DNA of 64,000 bases from Hyphomicrobiales bacterium. GTDB taxonomy: Bacteria; Pseudomonadota; Alphaproteobacteria; Rhizobiales; Beijerinckiaceae. The stretch is from assembly GCA_900466745.1 (NCBI GenBank), contig UBNE01000001.1, positions 62,001-126,000 on the forward strand. Direction: 5' to 3'. Below the pieces are notes generated by a model. That model saw nothing but the letters and a program-made list of their open reading frames with translations, was not told the DNA's origin and ran no database searches. This document shows, in pieces, positions 53,501 to 62,956 of this stretch (the first letter of the stretch is position 1; each line of letters opens with the position of its first letter). The translations under genes and the position numbers were made by a program.

Positions 53501-53867
53501 AGCGGGCGATCGAGTCGAGCGCGCCCGCAGTGCGTGCGCTGGTCTCGCGCGTCAGCTTCTCGGCGGTGGCGGCCTGGCGCACCAGCGCGTCGATCTCCGA
53601 GCGGGAAGGGGTCTGGCGGACGATGCGGGGCGCCGTGTCGGTCTTGCCCTGCGAAAGCTGGGCGAGGCGCTCGGACAGCGCCGCGATGTCGAGCTGCTCC
53701 GGCGGTGCTGCCGGCGCCTCGGCCTCGAAGGCGTCCTCATGCGCGTCGCGGATCTTGTGGTCGAGCCACGCGCCCAGCGTCATGCCGGCGCGGCGGGCTG
53801 CCGCCTTCGCCGCATCGCGGGTTCTCGGATCGACGCCCTTGACGCTCCAGGGCAAGCTGTTCGCCAT
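50526..53867 (-). CDS. podJ: PodJ-like polar localisation protein with Sel1 repeats
   Basis: This 1113-residue protein has an N-terminal motif (SLPWSVKGVDPRTRDAAKAAARR, GMTLGAWLD) shared by PodJ-type factors. A long Gln/Glu/Arg/Ala-rich coiled-coil region (about 60-650) follows, then a Pro/Ala linker and a single transmembrane helix near 761-780 (LLLGLAALILALGTAQV). A periplasmic part contains several Sel1-type repeats (about 890-1040: AQFRLGNMFEKGVGAPRD, AMHNLAVLSAEGA, SQYNLAVLLGRGLGAP). PodJ organises the new cell pole in Caulobacter and relatives. A lytic transglycosylase domain, seen in Caulobacter PodJ, is absent. Confidence 0.8.
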   Translation of the reverse strand: MANSLPWSVKGVDPRTRDAAKAAARRAGMTLGAWLDHKIRDAHEDAFEAEAPAAPPEQLDIAALSERLAQLSQGKTDTAPRIVRQTPSRSEIDALVRQAATAEKLTRETSARTAGALDSIARWIEQTEDRLASGERAAAERQERATSVIAEAIKTMGERIVEIERRAGETRQPAAGERSPRLAFSRDGLAAAVTDIRSRQRLLDRDEDEPAPTEPSSQERISALRADLRELGARLSPEARRGAAQQRPAAPFAAERAASLESKIAALGERLDKLSGRDHFEPILKPLARLEAEVSRLSRDRAQGDHPRLQHDIAELAARVDALASGGAGVDLAPLARDMAELRGLFAQKDGDHRLEELSQQIAMLGFEIGRLRETQPDMREMRSLSAAIDDIRGSLLSSRPRDFEAAPLAALAEQIDRLSQKFDEVATQRPADQLDRRIDLLQQHVEQLAAQSPAAVIRQIETLAERIESIAASSEFARMAETREASADLRPIEDMLRHLADKIDEAGTPGANSDSFEALEQQIAGIAARLDEAAATRSAESGLERTLQDLVVHLRSMRDETAAERAALAQGKGSPAPGKGITELSSLVSGLRDTQISSERQTQDALGALNQTLEAIMGRLANLEGELLGERKPAAGRSATARTLEAAMRPEPAQSTAAQPREPDLAMPGRPGPAGGAARRTEPSLALPASAFDLPLEPGSGRPRPEAAAPSPDAQSVRQSLIAAARRSAKAASEAAAAPAPTAEPAAKSPNRLREIMEKRKRPLLLGLAALILALGTAQVVTTTLRKDTRTVSNQSRGLAAPAATPSEAPAPAPAEPVPAKDRSSAASPASGSAPSGTATAGNGEAASFATPSTAANLPSLEAPQAAPETATAPEPVQPVTGLGELPAGLGSAGLRKAALDGDARAVYELASRAADGPVGSRDPKLALRLFERAAVAGLAPAQFRLGNMFEKGVGAPRDIALARIWYQRAAERGNAKAMHNLAVLSAEGAAGKPDYATATAWFAKAAELGVRDSQYNLAVLLGRGLGAPTDLAQSYVWFTVAAGQGDEDAARKRDEVAQRLKPDELAAAKARAAEWKPKPLDAAANEVAPPPKGWDAGPTAAAAKPGKPSRS

Positions 53868-54227
53868 CTTCGTGCTCGCCTCCAGGGCCTTGTCTCGCGG
53901 CAGGGCGGCTCCCTGCGCACCGCAGCCACCGCGCGATCCGGCGATCCGTGAAAGGAAGGTTGACGAGGTCACGGGACCGGTCCGCGCCTCCGAGATTTCG
54001 CCGGCATGGTAAACACCGGGTTAAGAATTCCGCCTCACCCGTTAATTTTCCGCGAAGAGGCGCCGGGCGATGCGTCATTTGGGCACATTTAACCGTAACT
54101 TACCCCGCGCCGGGCGGATATTACCTGACGCTAGGAGAGGGCATGCCGCATCATGGCGGCTCAAGCATCGGCGACGCTGCCAGTATGAGTCGGCGGAGCG
54201 ATCCCTCTTTCTTCAAGGATTGAACGC
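53868..54227. other. 360-bp divergent intergenic region between podJ and the MerR gene
   Basis: No gene was seen. The region is relatively AT-rich around 54010-54110. It contains a CtrA-like site (54089-54103), further TTAA tetramers near 54023 and 54043, and short stretches that could be promoters. Open frames entering it are N-terminal extensions of the flanking genes without similarity to anything recognisable. Confidence 0.45.
54089..54103. promoter_or_regulatory. Possible CtrA binding site
   Basis: TTAA (54089-54092), 7 bp and TTAC (54100-54103) match the CtrA consensus TTAA-N7-TTAA at all but one position. It is in the podJ/merR divergent region. CtrA and other cell-cycle regulators control podJ in Caulobacter, which makes the site plausible here. 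Confidence 0.4.
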
Positions 54228-54683
54228 ATGTCGCGCCACAGCACGGCTTTGGCGGGTTCCTCGATTCCTGAGACCCGTGCGGACACAGACCCGGCCGGAG
54301 AATCCGACGCCGGCTTCACCATCAGCGATCTCGCCCGCGATTTCGGCGTGACGCTGCGCACCCTGCGCTTCTACGAATCCCGCGGGCTGATCGCCCCGGC
54401 GCGCTCGGGCATGACCCGCATCTATTCGGCCCGCGACCGCGCCCGCCTGGCGCTGATCCTCAAGGGCAAGCAGCTCGGCTTCACCCTGGTCGAGATCCGC
54501 GCCATGCTCGCCAACGAGGACAAGAAGGCGGCTTCCGCGGACAAGTCGGCGGCGGTCGGCGGCCTCCACCTGTCGCGCGAGCAGATCGTCGAGCAGCTAG
54601 ATCTGCTGCGCAGCCAGCGCACCGAGATCGAAGACGCCATCAAGGAGCTGGAGGACGCCCTGGGCCGGCTGGGGCCGGCCTGA
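54228..54683 (+). CDS. MerR family transcriptional regulator
   Basis: This 151-residue protein has a MerR winged helix (FTISDLARDFGVTLRTLRFYESRGLIAP, in part residues 30-57; RIYSARDRARLALILKGKQLGF) and a C-terminal dimerisation coiled coil (LSREQIVEQLDLLRSQRTEIEDAIKELEDAL). No metal-binding cysteines are present, so it senses something else. It sits directly upstream of a beta-oxidation operon and is its likely regulator; alphaproteobacterial fatty acid or branched-chain operons often carry such a MerR gene. A terminator separates the two. Confidence 0.85.
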   Translation: MSRHSTALAGSSIPETRADTDPAGESDAGFTISDLARDFGVTLRTLRFYESRGLIAPARSGMTRIYSARDRARLALILKGKQLGFTLVEIRAMLANEDKKAASADKSAAVGGLHLSREQIVEQLDLLRSQRTEIEDAIKELEDALGRLGPA

Positions 54684-54733
54684 GCCCGGCTTCCTCCGCC
54701 CCCTTTCCCGGCCGGCCTGTCCCGGCTTTCCCG

Positions 54734-54759
54734 AAACCCCGGCTCCACCGGGGTTTTTT
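54734..54759 (+). terminator. Rho-independent terminator after the MerR gene
   Basis: AAACCCCGG (54734-54742), CTCCA, CCGGGGTTT (54748-54756) and further T residues form a perfect 9-bp stem with a T tail, 50 bp behind the MerR stop codon. Confidence 0.88.
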
Positions 54760-54831
54760 CATGGCGGGCCATGGACCGGCCGGAGCGCGGCGCCCACATT
54801 GCGGCGGCGGCCTTGCGGCTGGGCAAGGCCA

Positions 54832-54871
54832 TTGCAAGTCGGCCAAGATTGTTTATATATGAACTATCTTG
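54832..54871 (+). promoter_or_regulatory. Promoter and inverted repeat of the beta-oxidation operon
   Basis: TTGCAA (54832-54837) and TATATA (54854-54859) with a 16-bp spacer form a plausible promoter. CAAGAT (54844-54849) and ATCTTG (54866-54871) are inverted repeats centred on the -10 region. The site is 49 bp or more upstream of the acyl-CoA dehydrogenase ATG and is a candidate target for the MerR protein at 54228-54683. Confidence 0.45.
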
Positions 54872-54919
54872 CGGCGGCACCCCGACGGATGCCGCCCTGC
54901 GACGTGAGGGAGGACCACG

Positions 54920-56716
<1,797 letters not shown>

Positions 56717-56730
56717 TACAAGAGGTCGTC

Positions 56731-56780
56731 GGCAATAGGCTGTCGGCAGTCGGCTTGAGGCGCCCCGACTGCCCATTGCC
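56731..56780. repeat. Hairpin-forming sequence between beta-oxidation genes
   Basis: GGCAGTCGG (56745-56753) pairs with CCGACTGCC (56765-56773) around an 11-nt loop. The flanking GGCAAT (56731-56736) pairs with ATTGCC (56775-56780). The stretch is built from short GGCAGT/GGCAAT-like units. It lies in the 88-bp gap between the dehydrogenase and thiolase genes. Confidence 0.6.
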
Positions 56781-56804
56781 CACTGCCCATAACGGGAGGC
56801 CCCC

Positions 56805-58013
<1,209 letters not shown>

Positions 58014-58036
58014 GCGGAAGGGCAGGGAGAGAGATC

Positions 58037-60238
58037 ATGAACCTCACCAATTTCCGCTTCGAGACCGACGCAGACGGCATCGCGGTCGCGACCTGGGACA
58101 TGCCCGGCCGCTCGATGAACGTCATCACCCCAGAGGTGATGGAGGAGCTGGACCGGATCGTCGACAAGGTCGTCTCGGACGAGGCGATCAAGGGCTGCGT
58201 CGTCACCTCCGGCAAGGAGAGCTTTTCCGGTGGCGCCGACCTCACCATGCTCCAGGGCCTGCGCGATCTCTATGTGAAACTCGCGAAGGAGAAGGGTGAG
58301 GCGGTCGCACTGCAAAACTTCTTCGACGAGAGCCGCAAGCTCTCGCTGCTCTACCGCAAGCTCGAGACCTGCGGAAAGCCCTTCGCCGCCGCGATCCATG
58401 GCGTCTGCCTCGGCGGCGCCTTCGAGCTTTCGCTCGCCTGCCAGTACCGCGTCGTCTCGGACGATGCCGCGACCCGGGTCGGCCTGCCGGAGATCAAGGT
58501 CGGGCTCTTCCCCGGCGGCGGCGGCACCCAGCGCGTGGCGCGCCTGATGCAGACCGGCGACGCGCTCCAGATGATGTTCAAGGGCGAGCAGGTGAAGCCG
58601 CTGCCGGCGCGCAATTCCGGCCTCGTCCACGCCGTCGTGCCGCGCGCCGAACTGATCCAGAACGCCAAGGACTGGCTCAAGGCCAACCCGCAGGCGACGC
58701 AGCCCTGGGACCAGAAGGGCTTCAAGCTGCCCTCCAACAAGGTCCATTCGCCGGCCGGCATGCAGATCTGGCCGCCGGCCAACGCGATCTATCGCCGCGA
58801 GACCAACGACAACTACCCGGCGGCGCGGGCCATCCTCTCGGCTGTCTATGAGGGGCTGCAGCTTCCGATCGACCTCGCCCTCAAGGTCGAGAGCCGCTAT
58901 TTCGCGAAAATCCTGCGGACGAAGGAGGCGGCCTCGATGATCCGCTCGCTCTTCGTCTCGATGCAGGAGCTGAACAAGGGCGCCCGCCGCCCGGCCGATG
59001 TTCCTCCGTCGAAGCTGAAGAAGGTCGGCGTCGTCGGCGCCGGCTTCATGGGCGCCGGCATCGCCTATGTCACGGCGCTGGCCGGGCTCGAGGTCGTTCT
59101 GGTCGATCGCGACATCGAGGCGGCCGAGAAGGGCAAGGCCCATTCCCACAAGCTGGTTTCCGACCAGATCATGAAGGGCCGCGCCAAGACCGCCGACCGC
59201 GACGCGCTGCTCGCCCGCATCAAGGCGAGCGCCGATTATGCCGATCTCAAGGGCTGCGACCTGATCGTCGAGGCGGTGTTCGAGGACCCGAAGGTCAAGG
59301 CCGAGGTCATCGCCAAGGTCGAGGCGGTGGTCGGCCCGCGCACCATCTTCGGCTCCAACACCTCGACCCTGCCGATCACGGGGCTTGCCCAGTCGAGCCA
59401 GCGGCCGAAGAACTTCATCGGCATCCATTTCTTCTCGCCGGTCGAGAAGATGCTGCTGGTCGAGGTCATCATGGCGAAGAAGACCGGCAAGAAGGCGCTG
59501 GCCATGGCGCTGGATTTCGTCCGTGCGATCAGGAAGACGCCGATCGTCGTCAACGACACCCGCGGCTTCTACGCCAACCGCTGCGTCGGCAACTATCTGC
59601 GCGAAGGCCATCTGATGCTGATGGAGGGCGTGCCGCCGGCGATGATCGAGGCGGCGGGCAAGCAGGCCGGCATGCCGGTCGGGCCGCTCTCGCTCAATGA
59701 CGAGGTCGCGATCGACCTGGCGCTGAAGATCGTCAAGGCGACCAAGGCGCAGCTCGGCGACGCGGCGGTCGATCCGCAGCAGGAGAAGCTGCTCGTCGCC
59801 ATGGTCGAGACCAATGGCCGGCTCGGCCGCAAGAACCGCAAGGGCTTCTACGACTACCCGGAATCCGGGCCGAAGCGGCTCTGGCCCGGCCTCGCCGATC
59901 TCGTCGGCAAGCGCCTCGATCCCGACAGCGTCGACATGGAGGAGCTGAAGCAGCGCCTCCTGGTGACGCAGGCGCTGGAAGCCGCCAAGACCTATGAGGA
60001 AGGCGTCGTCACCGATCCGCGCGAGGCCGATGTCGGCTCGATCATCGGCTTCGGCTTCGCCCCCTTTACCGGCGGCACGCTGTCATACATCGACAATATG
60101 GGCGCGGCCGCCTTCGTGAAGCTCTGCGAGCGCCTGGCCAAGAAGCATGGCGAGCGCTTCAAGCCGAACCGGCTGCTGAAGCGCATGGCCAGGACCGGCG
60201 AGAGCTTCTACGCCACGGCCGAGGCCAAGGCGGCCTGA
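58037..60238 (+). CDS. Multifunctional fatty acid oxidation protein (enoyl-CoA hydratase/3-hydroxyacyl-CoA dehydrogenase, FadB/FadJ-like)
   Basis: This 733-residue fusion has a crotonase domain (about residues 1-190; oxyanion-hole segments [15 protein letters not shown] and [16 protein letters not shown]). An NAD-binding 3-hydroxyacyl-CoA dehydrogenase domain follows (from ~330; [16 protein letters not shown], then STLPITGLA and [16 protein letters not shown]), with its C-terminal helical halves ([24 protein letters not shown]-like end). It performs hydration and oxidation between the dehydrogenase and thiolase steps. It completes the beta-oxidation operon, with 23 bp after the thiolase. Confidence 0.94.
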   Translation: MNLTNFRFETDADGIAVATWDMPGRSMNVITPEVMEELDRIVDKVVSDEAIKGCVVTSGKESFSGGADLTMLQGLRDLYVKLAKEKGEAVALQNFFDESRKLSLLYRKLETCGKPFAAAIHGVCLGGAFELSLACQYRVVSDDAATRVGLPEIKVGLFPGGGGTQRVARLMQTGDALQMMFKGEQVKPLPARNSGLVHAVVPRAELIQNAKDWLKANPQATQPWDQKGFKLPSNKVHSPAGMQIWPPANAIYRRETNDNYPAARAILSAVYEGLQLPIDLALKVESRYFAKILRTKEAASMIRSLFVSMQELNKGARRPADVPPSKLKKVGVVGAGFMGAGIAYVTALAGLEVVLVDRDIEAAEKGKAHSHKLVSDQIMKGRAKTADRDALLARIKASADYADLKGCDLIVEAVFEDPKVKAEVIAKVEAVVGPRTIFGSNTSTLPITGLAQSSQRPKNFIGIHFFSPVEKMLLVEVIMAKKTGKKALAMALDFVRAIRKTPIVVNDTRGFYANRCVGNYLREGHLMLMEGVPPAMIEAAGKQAGMPVGPLSLNDEVAIDLALKIVKATKAQLGDAAVDPQQEKLLVAMVETNGRLGRKNRKGFYDYPESGPKRLWPGLADLVGKRLDPDSVDMEELKQRLLVTQALEAAKTYEEGVVTDPREADVGSIIGFGFAPFTGGTLSYIDNMGAAAFVKLCERLAKKHGERFKPNRLLKRMARTGESFYATAEAKAA

Positions 60239-60248
60239 GCCTTCCGGT

Positions 60249-61151
60249 TCAGCCCGCCAGCCGCGCGCGCAACAGCGCCACGAGCCAGTCGGCGAAGACC
60301 TGCAGCCGGCGCGACAGGTGCCGGCGGTGGGGATAGAGCAAGGTCATCGGCATCGGCGCCGCCCGGTGCCGGGGCATCACCTCGACGAGCTCGCCGGCGG
60401 CGAGATGCTCGGCCACGTCATAGGCCGGGATCTGGATCAGGCCGAGCCCGGCGAGGCAGCAGGCGATATAGGCCTCCGCGCTGTTGACGGTGACGCGCCC
60501 GGGCAGGGCCCGCGTCCGCGGCGCGCCGTCTTCCAGCCACTCCCAGGGCTCGATCCGCCCCGTCGTCGGCGAGGCGTAGTTGACCGCCCTGTGTCCGTCG
60601 AGATCGGCGGGATGCCGCGGCGTGCCGTGGCCCGCGAGATAGCCGGGGCTGGCGACATTGATCAGCGGCAGTTCCCCGACGGAACGTGCGATCAGCCCCG
60701 AGTCGCTCAGCGGGCCGACCCGCAGCACGCAGTCGATGCCGTCCTCGATCAGGTTCGCCGCCTTGTCGGTAACGCTGAGCTCGATGTCGATCTCGGGATA
60801 GCGGGCGAGGAAATCGGGCAGGGCGGGCGCGACGATCAACCGCCCGACCCGGCCGGGCACGTCGACCCTGAGCCGTCCCGCGGGGCTGGCGGCGCTGTGG
60901 CGGAACAGCGCCTCGGTTTCCTCGACATCGGCGACGAGCCTCGCGCAATGCTCGTAGAAGGCCATGCCGTCCTGCGTCGCCGAGACGCGCCGGGTCGTGC
61001 GCTGCAGCAGGCGCGCGCCGATGCGCTGCTCGAGCGTGGCGACCGCTGCCGAAACGGAGGAGCGCGGCAGCCCGAGCGCCTTGGCGGCCTGGGTGAAGCT
61101 CTCGCATTCGACGACGCGGGCATAGATGCGGAAGAGATCGATGCGGTCCAA
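60249..61151 (-). CDS. LysR family transcriptional regulator
   Basis: This 300-residue regulator has the N-terminal LysR helix-turn-helix (RIYARVVECESFTQAAKALG, LPRSSVSAAVATLEQRIGARLLQRTTRRV) and the C-terminal substrate-binding fold (RLRVDVPGRVGRLIVAPALP). It belongs to the group that often controls a divergent oxidoreductase gene. It is divergent from an SDR gene with a 116-bp gap, so it probably regulates that gene. The inducer is unknown. Confidence 0.92.
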   Translation of the reverse strand: MDRIDLFRIYARVVECESFTQAAKALGLPRSSVSAAVATLEQRIGARLLQRTTRRVSATQDGMAFYEHCARLVADVEETEALFRHSAASPAGRLRVDVPGRVGRLIVAPALPDFLARYPEIDIELSVTDKAANLIEDGIDCVLRVGPLSDSGLIARSVGELPLINVASPGYLAGHGTPRHPADLDGHRAVNYASPTTGRIEPWEWLEDGAPRTRALPGRVTVNSAEAYIACCLAGLGLIQIPAYDVAEHLAAGELVEVMPRHRAAPMPMTLLYPHRRHLSRRLQVFADWLVALLRARLAG

Positions 61152-61208
61152 TTCCGGCTGTCCGATTGTTCGCGATGCCTGACCAGTGATGTCCCGGATG
61201 CGAGCTTT

Positions 61209-61241
61209 ATAGCCGATTTACTGACGATATCTTGCGGCTAT
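61209..61241. promoter_or_regulatory. Inverted repeat in the LysR/SDR divergent promoter
   Basis: ATAGCCG (61209-61215) and CGGCTAT (61235-61241) are perfect inverted repeats separated by 19 bp, located 27-59 bp before the SDR start at 61268. This could be the activation site of the LysR protein at 60249-61151. Confidence 0.45.
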
Positions 61242-61267
61242 CGATGACGAGCGAACAGGAGCAGGCG

Positions 61268-62041
61268 ATGGCCGATCACGGCATCAAGGGTAAGACGGTT
61301 CTGATCGCGGGCGGCGCCAAGAATCTCGGCGGCCTGCTGGCGCGGGACCTGGCGCAGCATGGCGCGAAGGCGGTCGCCATCCATTACAACAGCGCCTCGG
61401 CCAGGGCCGCGGCCGAGACGACCGTGGCCGCGATCGAGGCGGCCGGCGCGCAAGCTTGCGCCTTCCAGGCCGACCTGACTTCGGCCGCCGCGATGGAGAA
61501 GCTCTTCGCCGATGCAAAGGCGGCGATGGGGTCGATCGACATCGCGGTCAACACCGTCGGCAAGGTGCTGAAGAAGCCGATGGTCGAGATCGGCGAGGCC
61601 GAGTTCGACGAGATGAGCGCGGTCAATTCGAAGACGGCCTTCTTTTTCCTGAAGGAGGCCGGGAAGCATGTCAGCGACAACGGCAAGGTCTGCACGCTGG
61701 TGACCTCGCTGCTCGGCGCCTTCACGCCCTTCTATGCGAGCTATGCCGGCACCAAGGCGCCGGTCGAGCATTACACCCGCGCCGCCTCCAAGGAGTTCGG
61801 CGGGCGCGGCATCTCGGTGACGGCGATCGGGCCGGGCCCGATGGACACGCCGTTCTTCTATCCGGCGGAGGGCGCCGATGCTGTCGCCTATCACAAAACG
61901 GCCGCCGCGCTCTCGCCTTTCTCGAAGACGGGGCTGACGGATATCGAGGACATCGTGCCCTGGATCCGCTTCCTCGTCTCGGAGGGCTGGTGGATGACCG
62001 GCCAGACCATCCTGGTCAATGGCGGCTATACGACGAAGTGA
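61268..62041 (+). CDS. Short-chain dehydrogenase/reductase family protein
   Basis: This 257-residue classical SDR has the cofactor-binding loop VLIAGGAKNLGGLLAR (a GGxxNLGG variant of TGxxxGxG), NTVGKVLKKPM and the catalytic Ser and Tyr-x-x-x-Lys in VTSLLGAFTPFYASYAGTK. It ends with TGQTILVNGGYTTK, as usual. It oxidises or reduces an unknown alcohol/ketone with NAD(P)(H). The start at 61268 has AGGAG upstream; an ATG at 61244 lacks one. It is divergent from the LysR gene. Confidence 0.9.
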   Translation: MADHGIKGKTVLIAGGAKNLGGLLARDLAQHGAKAVAIHYNSASARAAAETTVAAIEAAGAQACAFQADLTSAAAMEKLFADAKAAMGSIDIAVNTVGKVLKKPMVEIGEAEFDEMSAVNSKTAFFFLKEAGKHVSDNGKVCTLVTSLLGAFTPFYASYAGTKAPVEHYTRAASKEFGGRGISVTAIGPGPMDTPFFYPAEGADAVAYHKTAAALSPFSKTGLTDIEDIVPWIRFLVSEGWWMTGQTILVNGGYTTK

Positions 62042-62075
62042 GCTTGCCGCAGGAACGGCGGCAGGCCTGCGGAGC

Positions 62076-62105
62076 AGGCGCATCATTCGATCGAATGATG
62101 CGCCT
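62076..62105. repeat. 30-bp perfect palindrome
   Basis: AGGCGCATCATTCGA (62076-62090) is directly followed by its exact reverse complement (62091-62105) with no spacer. It lies 35 bp after the SDR stop. It could act as a terminator-like cruciform or a protein-binding site; no T tract follows. Confidence 0.75.
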
Positions 62106-62194
62106 TCCGGCAACATCGGCAAGCGCTGTCCGGGTTAGGGGCGGCTCCGCGAAGCCTGGAGGCGGGGCCGCGAACGAGAAGTCGGAAGAAGTCC

Positions 62195-62689
62195 ATGCCG
62201 TCGCGGCCGATCCTGAGCTTTCCCGATCCGCGTCTGCGCGTGGCGGCAGCGCCCGTCACGCGCTTTGACGCCGATCTGCGCGAGCTTGCGGCCGATCTGC
62301 TCGACACGATGCGGGCGGCCCCCGGCATCGGCATCACCGCGCCGCATATCGGTGTGTCGCTGCGGCTGGTGGTGCTGGAGCCGACCCCCGGCGACGTCCG
62401 GACCTATGCCAATCCGGTGCTGGACGGCGTCTCGCGCGAGACGATCAGCCATGTCGAGGGCAGTGTCTCGATGCCCGGCGTGACCGAGGAGCTGGAGCGC
62501 CACGCGCATGTCCGGGTGCGCTATCACGATCTCGACGGTGTGGAGCGGAGCGAAGAGGCGCACGGCCTGCTCGCCGTCTGCCATCAGCACGAGATCGACC
62601 AGCTCGACGGCGTCTTCTGGATCGACCGCCTGTCGCGGCTCAAGCGCGACAGGCTGATTGCCCGCTATCGCAAGCTGCGGCAAGGATAA
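62195..62689 (+). CDS. Peptide deformylase-like protein with degenerate metal-binding motifs
   Basis: This 164-residue protein clearly has the peptide deformylase fold (RPILSFPDPRLRVAAAPV, LAADLLDTMRAAPGIGITAP), but all three active-site motifs deviate. Motif 1 is G44-I-G-I-T-A-P-H rather than GxGxAAxQ. Motif 2 is E88-G-S-V-S, with Ser90 in place of the metal-binding Cys of EGCLS. Motif 3 is H132-E-I-D-Q136, with Gln for the second His of HExDH. It is therefore unlikely to deformylate N-termini like canonical Def and may have another role. It is probably a conserved paralogue; a canonical def is expected elsewhere. Confidence 0.88.
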   Translation: MPSRPILSFPDPRLRVAAAPVTRFDADLRELAADLLDTMRAAPGIGITAPHIGVSLRLVVLEPTPGDVRTYANPVLDGVSRETISHVEGSVSMPGVTEELERHAHVRVRYHDLDGVERSEEAHGLLAVCHQHEIDQLDGVFWIDRLSRLKRDRLIARYRKLRQG

Positions 62690-62705
62690 GAGCGCGACTA
62701 GAGGT

Positions 62706-62942
62706 CTACTTGTCGCCGTAGGTCCGTTGAAGAATGGCCAGCAATTGCCGCCCTGTATCTTTGTCAAATTGGATTGTTTGGCTGAGTTTTCCAGGGATTG
62801 CGCGATCCGCAGAGCCAAATGTATCGATTTGGATAATGGGGCCTGCGGCCCCATTCCCAAAAATTTTCAACCGTGCATGAACGGTGCTTGGGTGAAGCAC
62901 CCCTTCAGCCGGGCCAATTTCAATGGTCTTAATACGGGCCAC
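62706..62942 (-). CDS. Small conserved hypothetical protein, low G+C
   Basis: This 78-residue protein (start GTG at 62940-62942) is acidic to neutral and without membrane segments or signal. It reads ARIKTIEIGPAEGVLHPSTV, LKIFGNGAAGPIIQIDTFGS, ADRAIPGKLSQTIQFDKDTG, RQLLAILQRTYGDK. I do not recognise a function, though similar short proteins with IGPAEGTxHPT and GSxDRxIxGKxSQxIQ occur as accessory hypotheticals in many proteobacteria. The base composition is clearly lower in G+C than all neighbours, which suggests acquisition by transfer. A perfect 9-bp stem with a TGC loop (62835-62855) lies within it. Confidence 0.65.
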   Translation of the reverse strand: MARIKTIEIGPAEGVLHPSTVHARLKIFGNGAAGPIIQIDTFGSADRAIPGKLSQTIQFDKDTGRQLLAILQRTYGDK

Positions 62943-62956
62943 TGAAACGCTCAGCC

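Noticed and set aside
51175-54012. Ser/Arg-rich 945-residue frame antisense to podJ.
   Set aside because: It is a shadow of the low-complexity coiled-coil coding region and shows no domain similarity.
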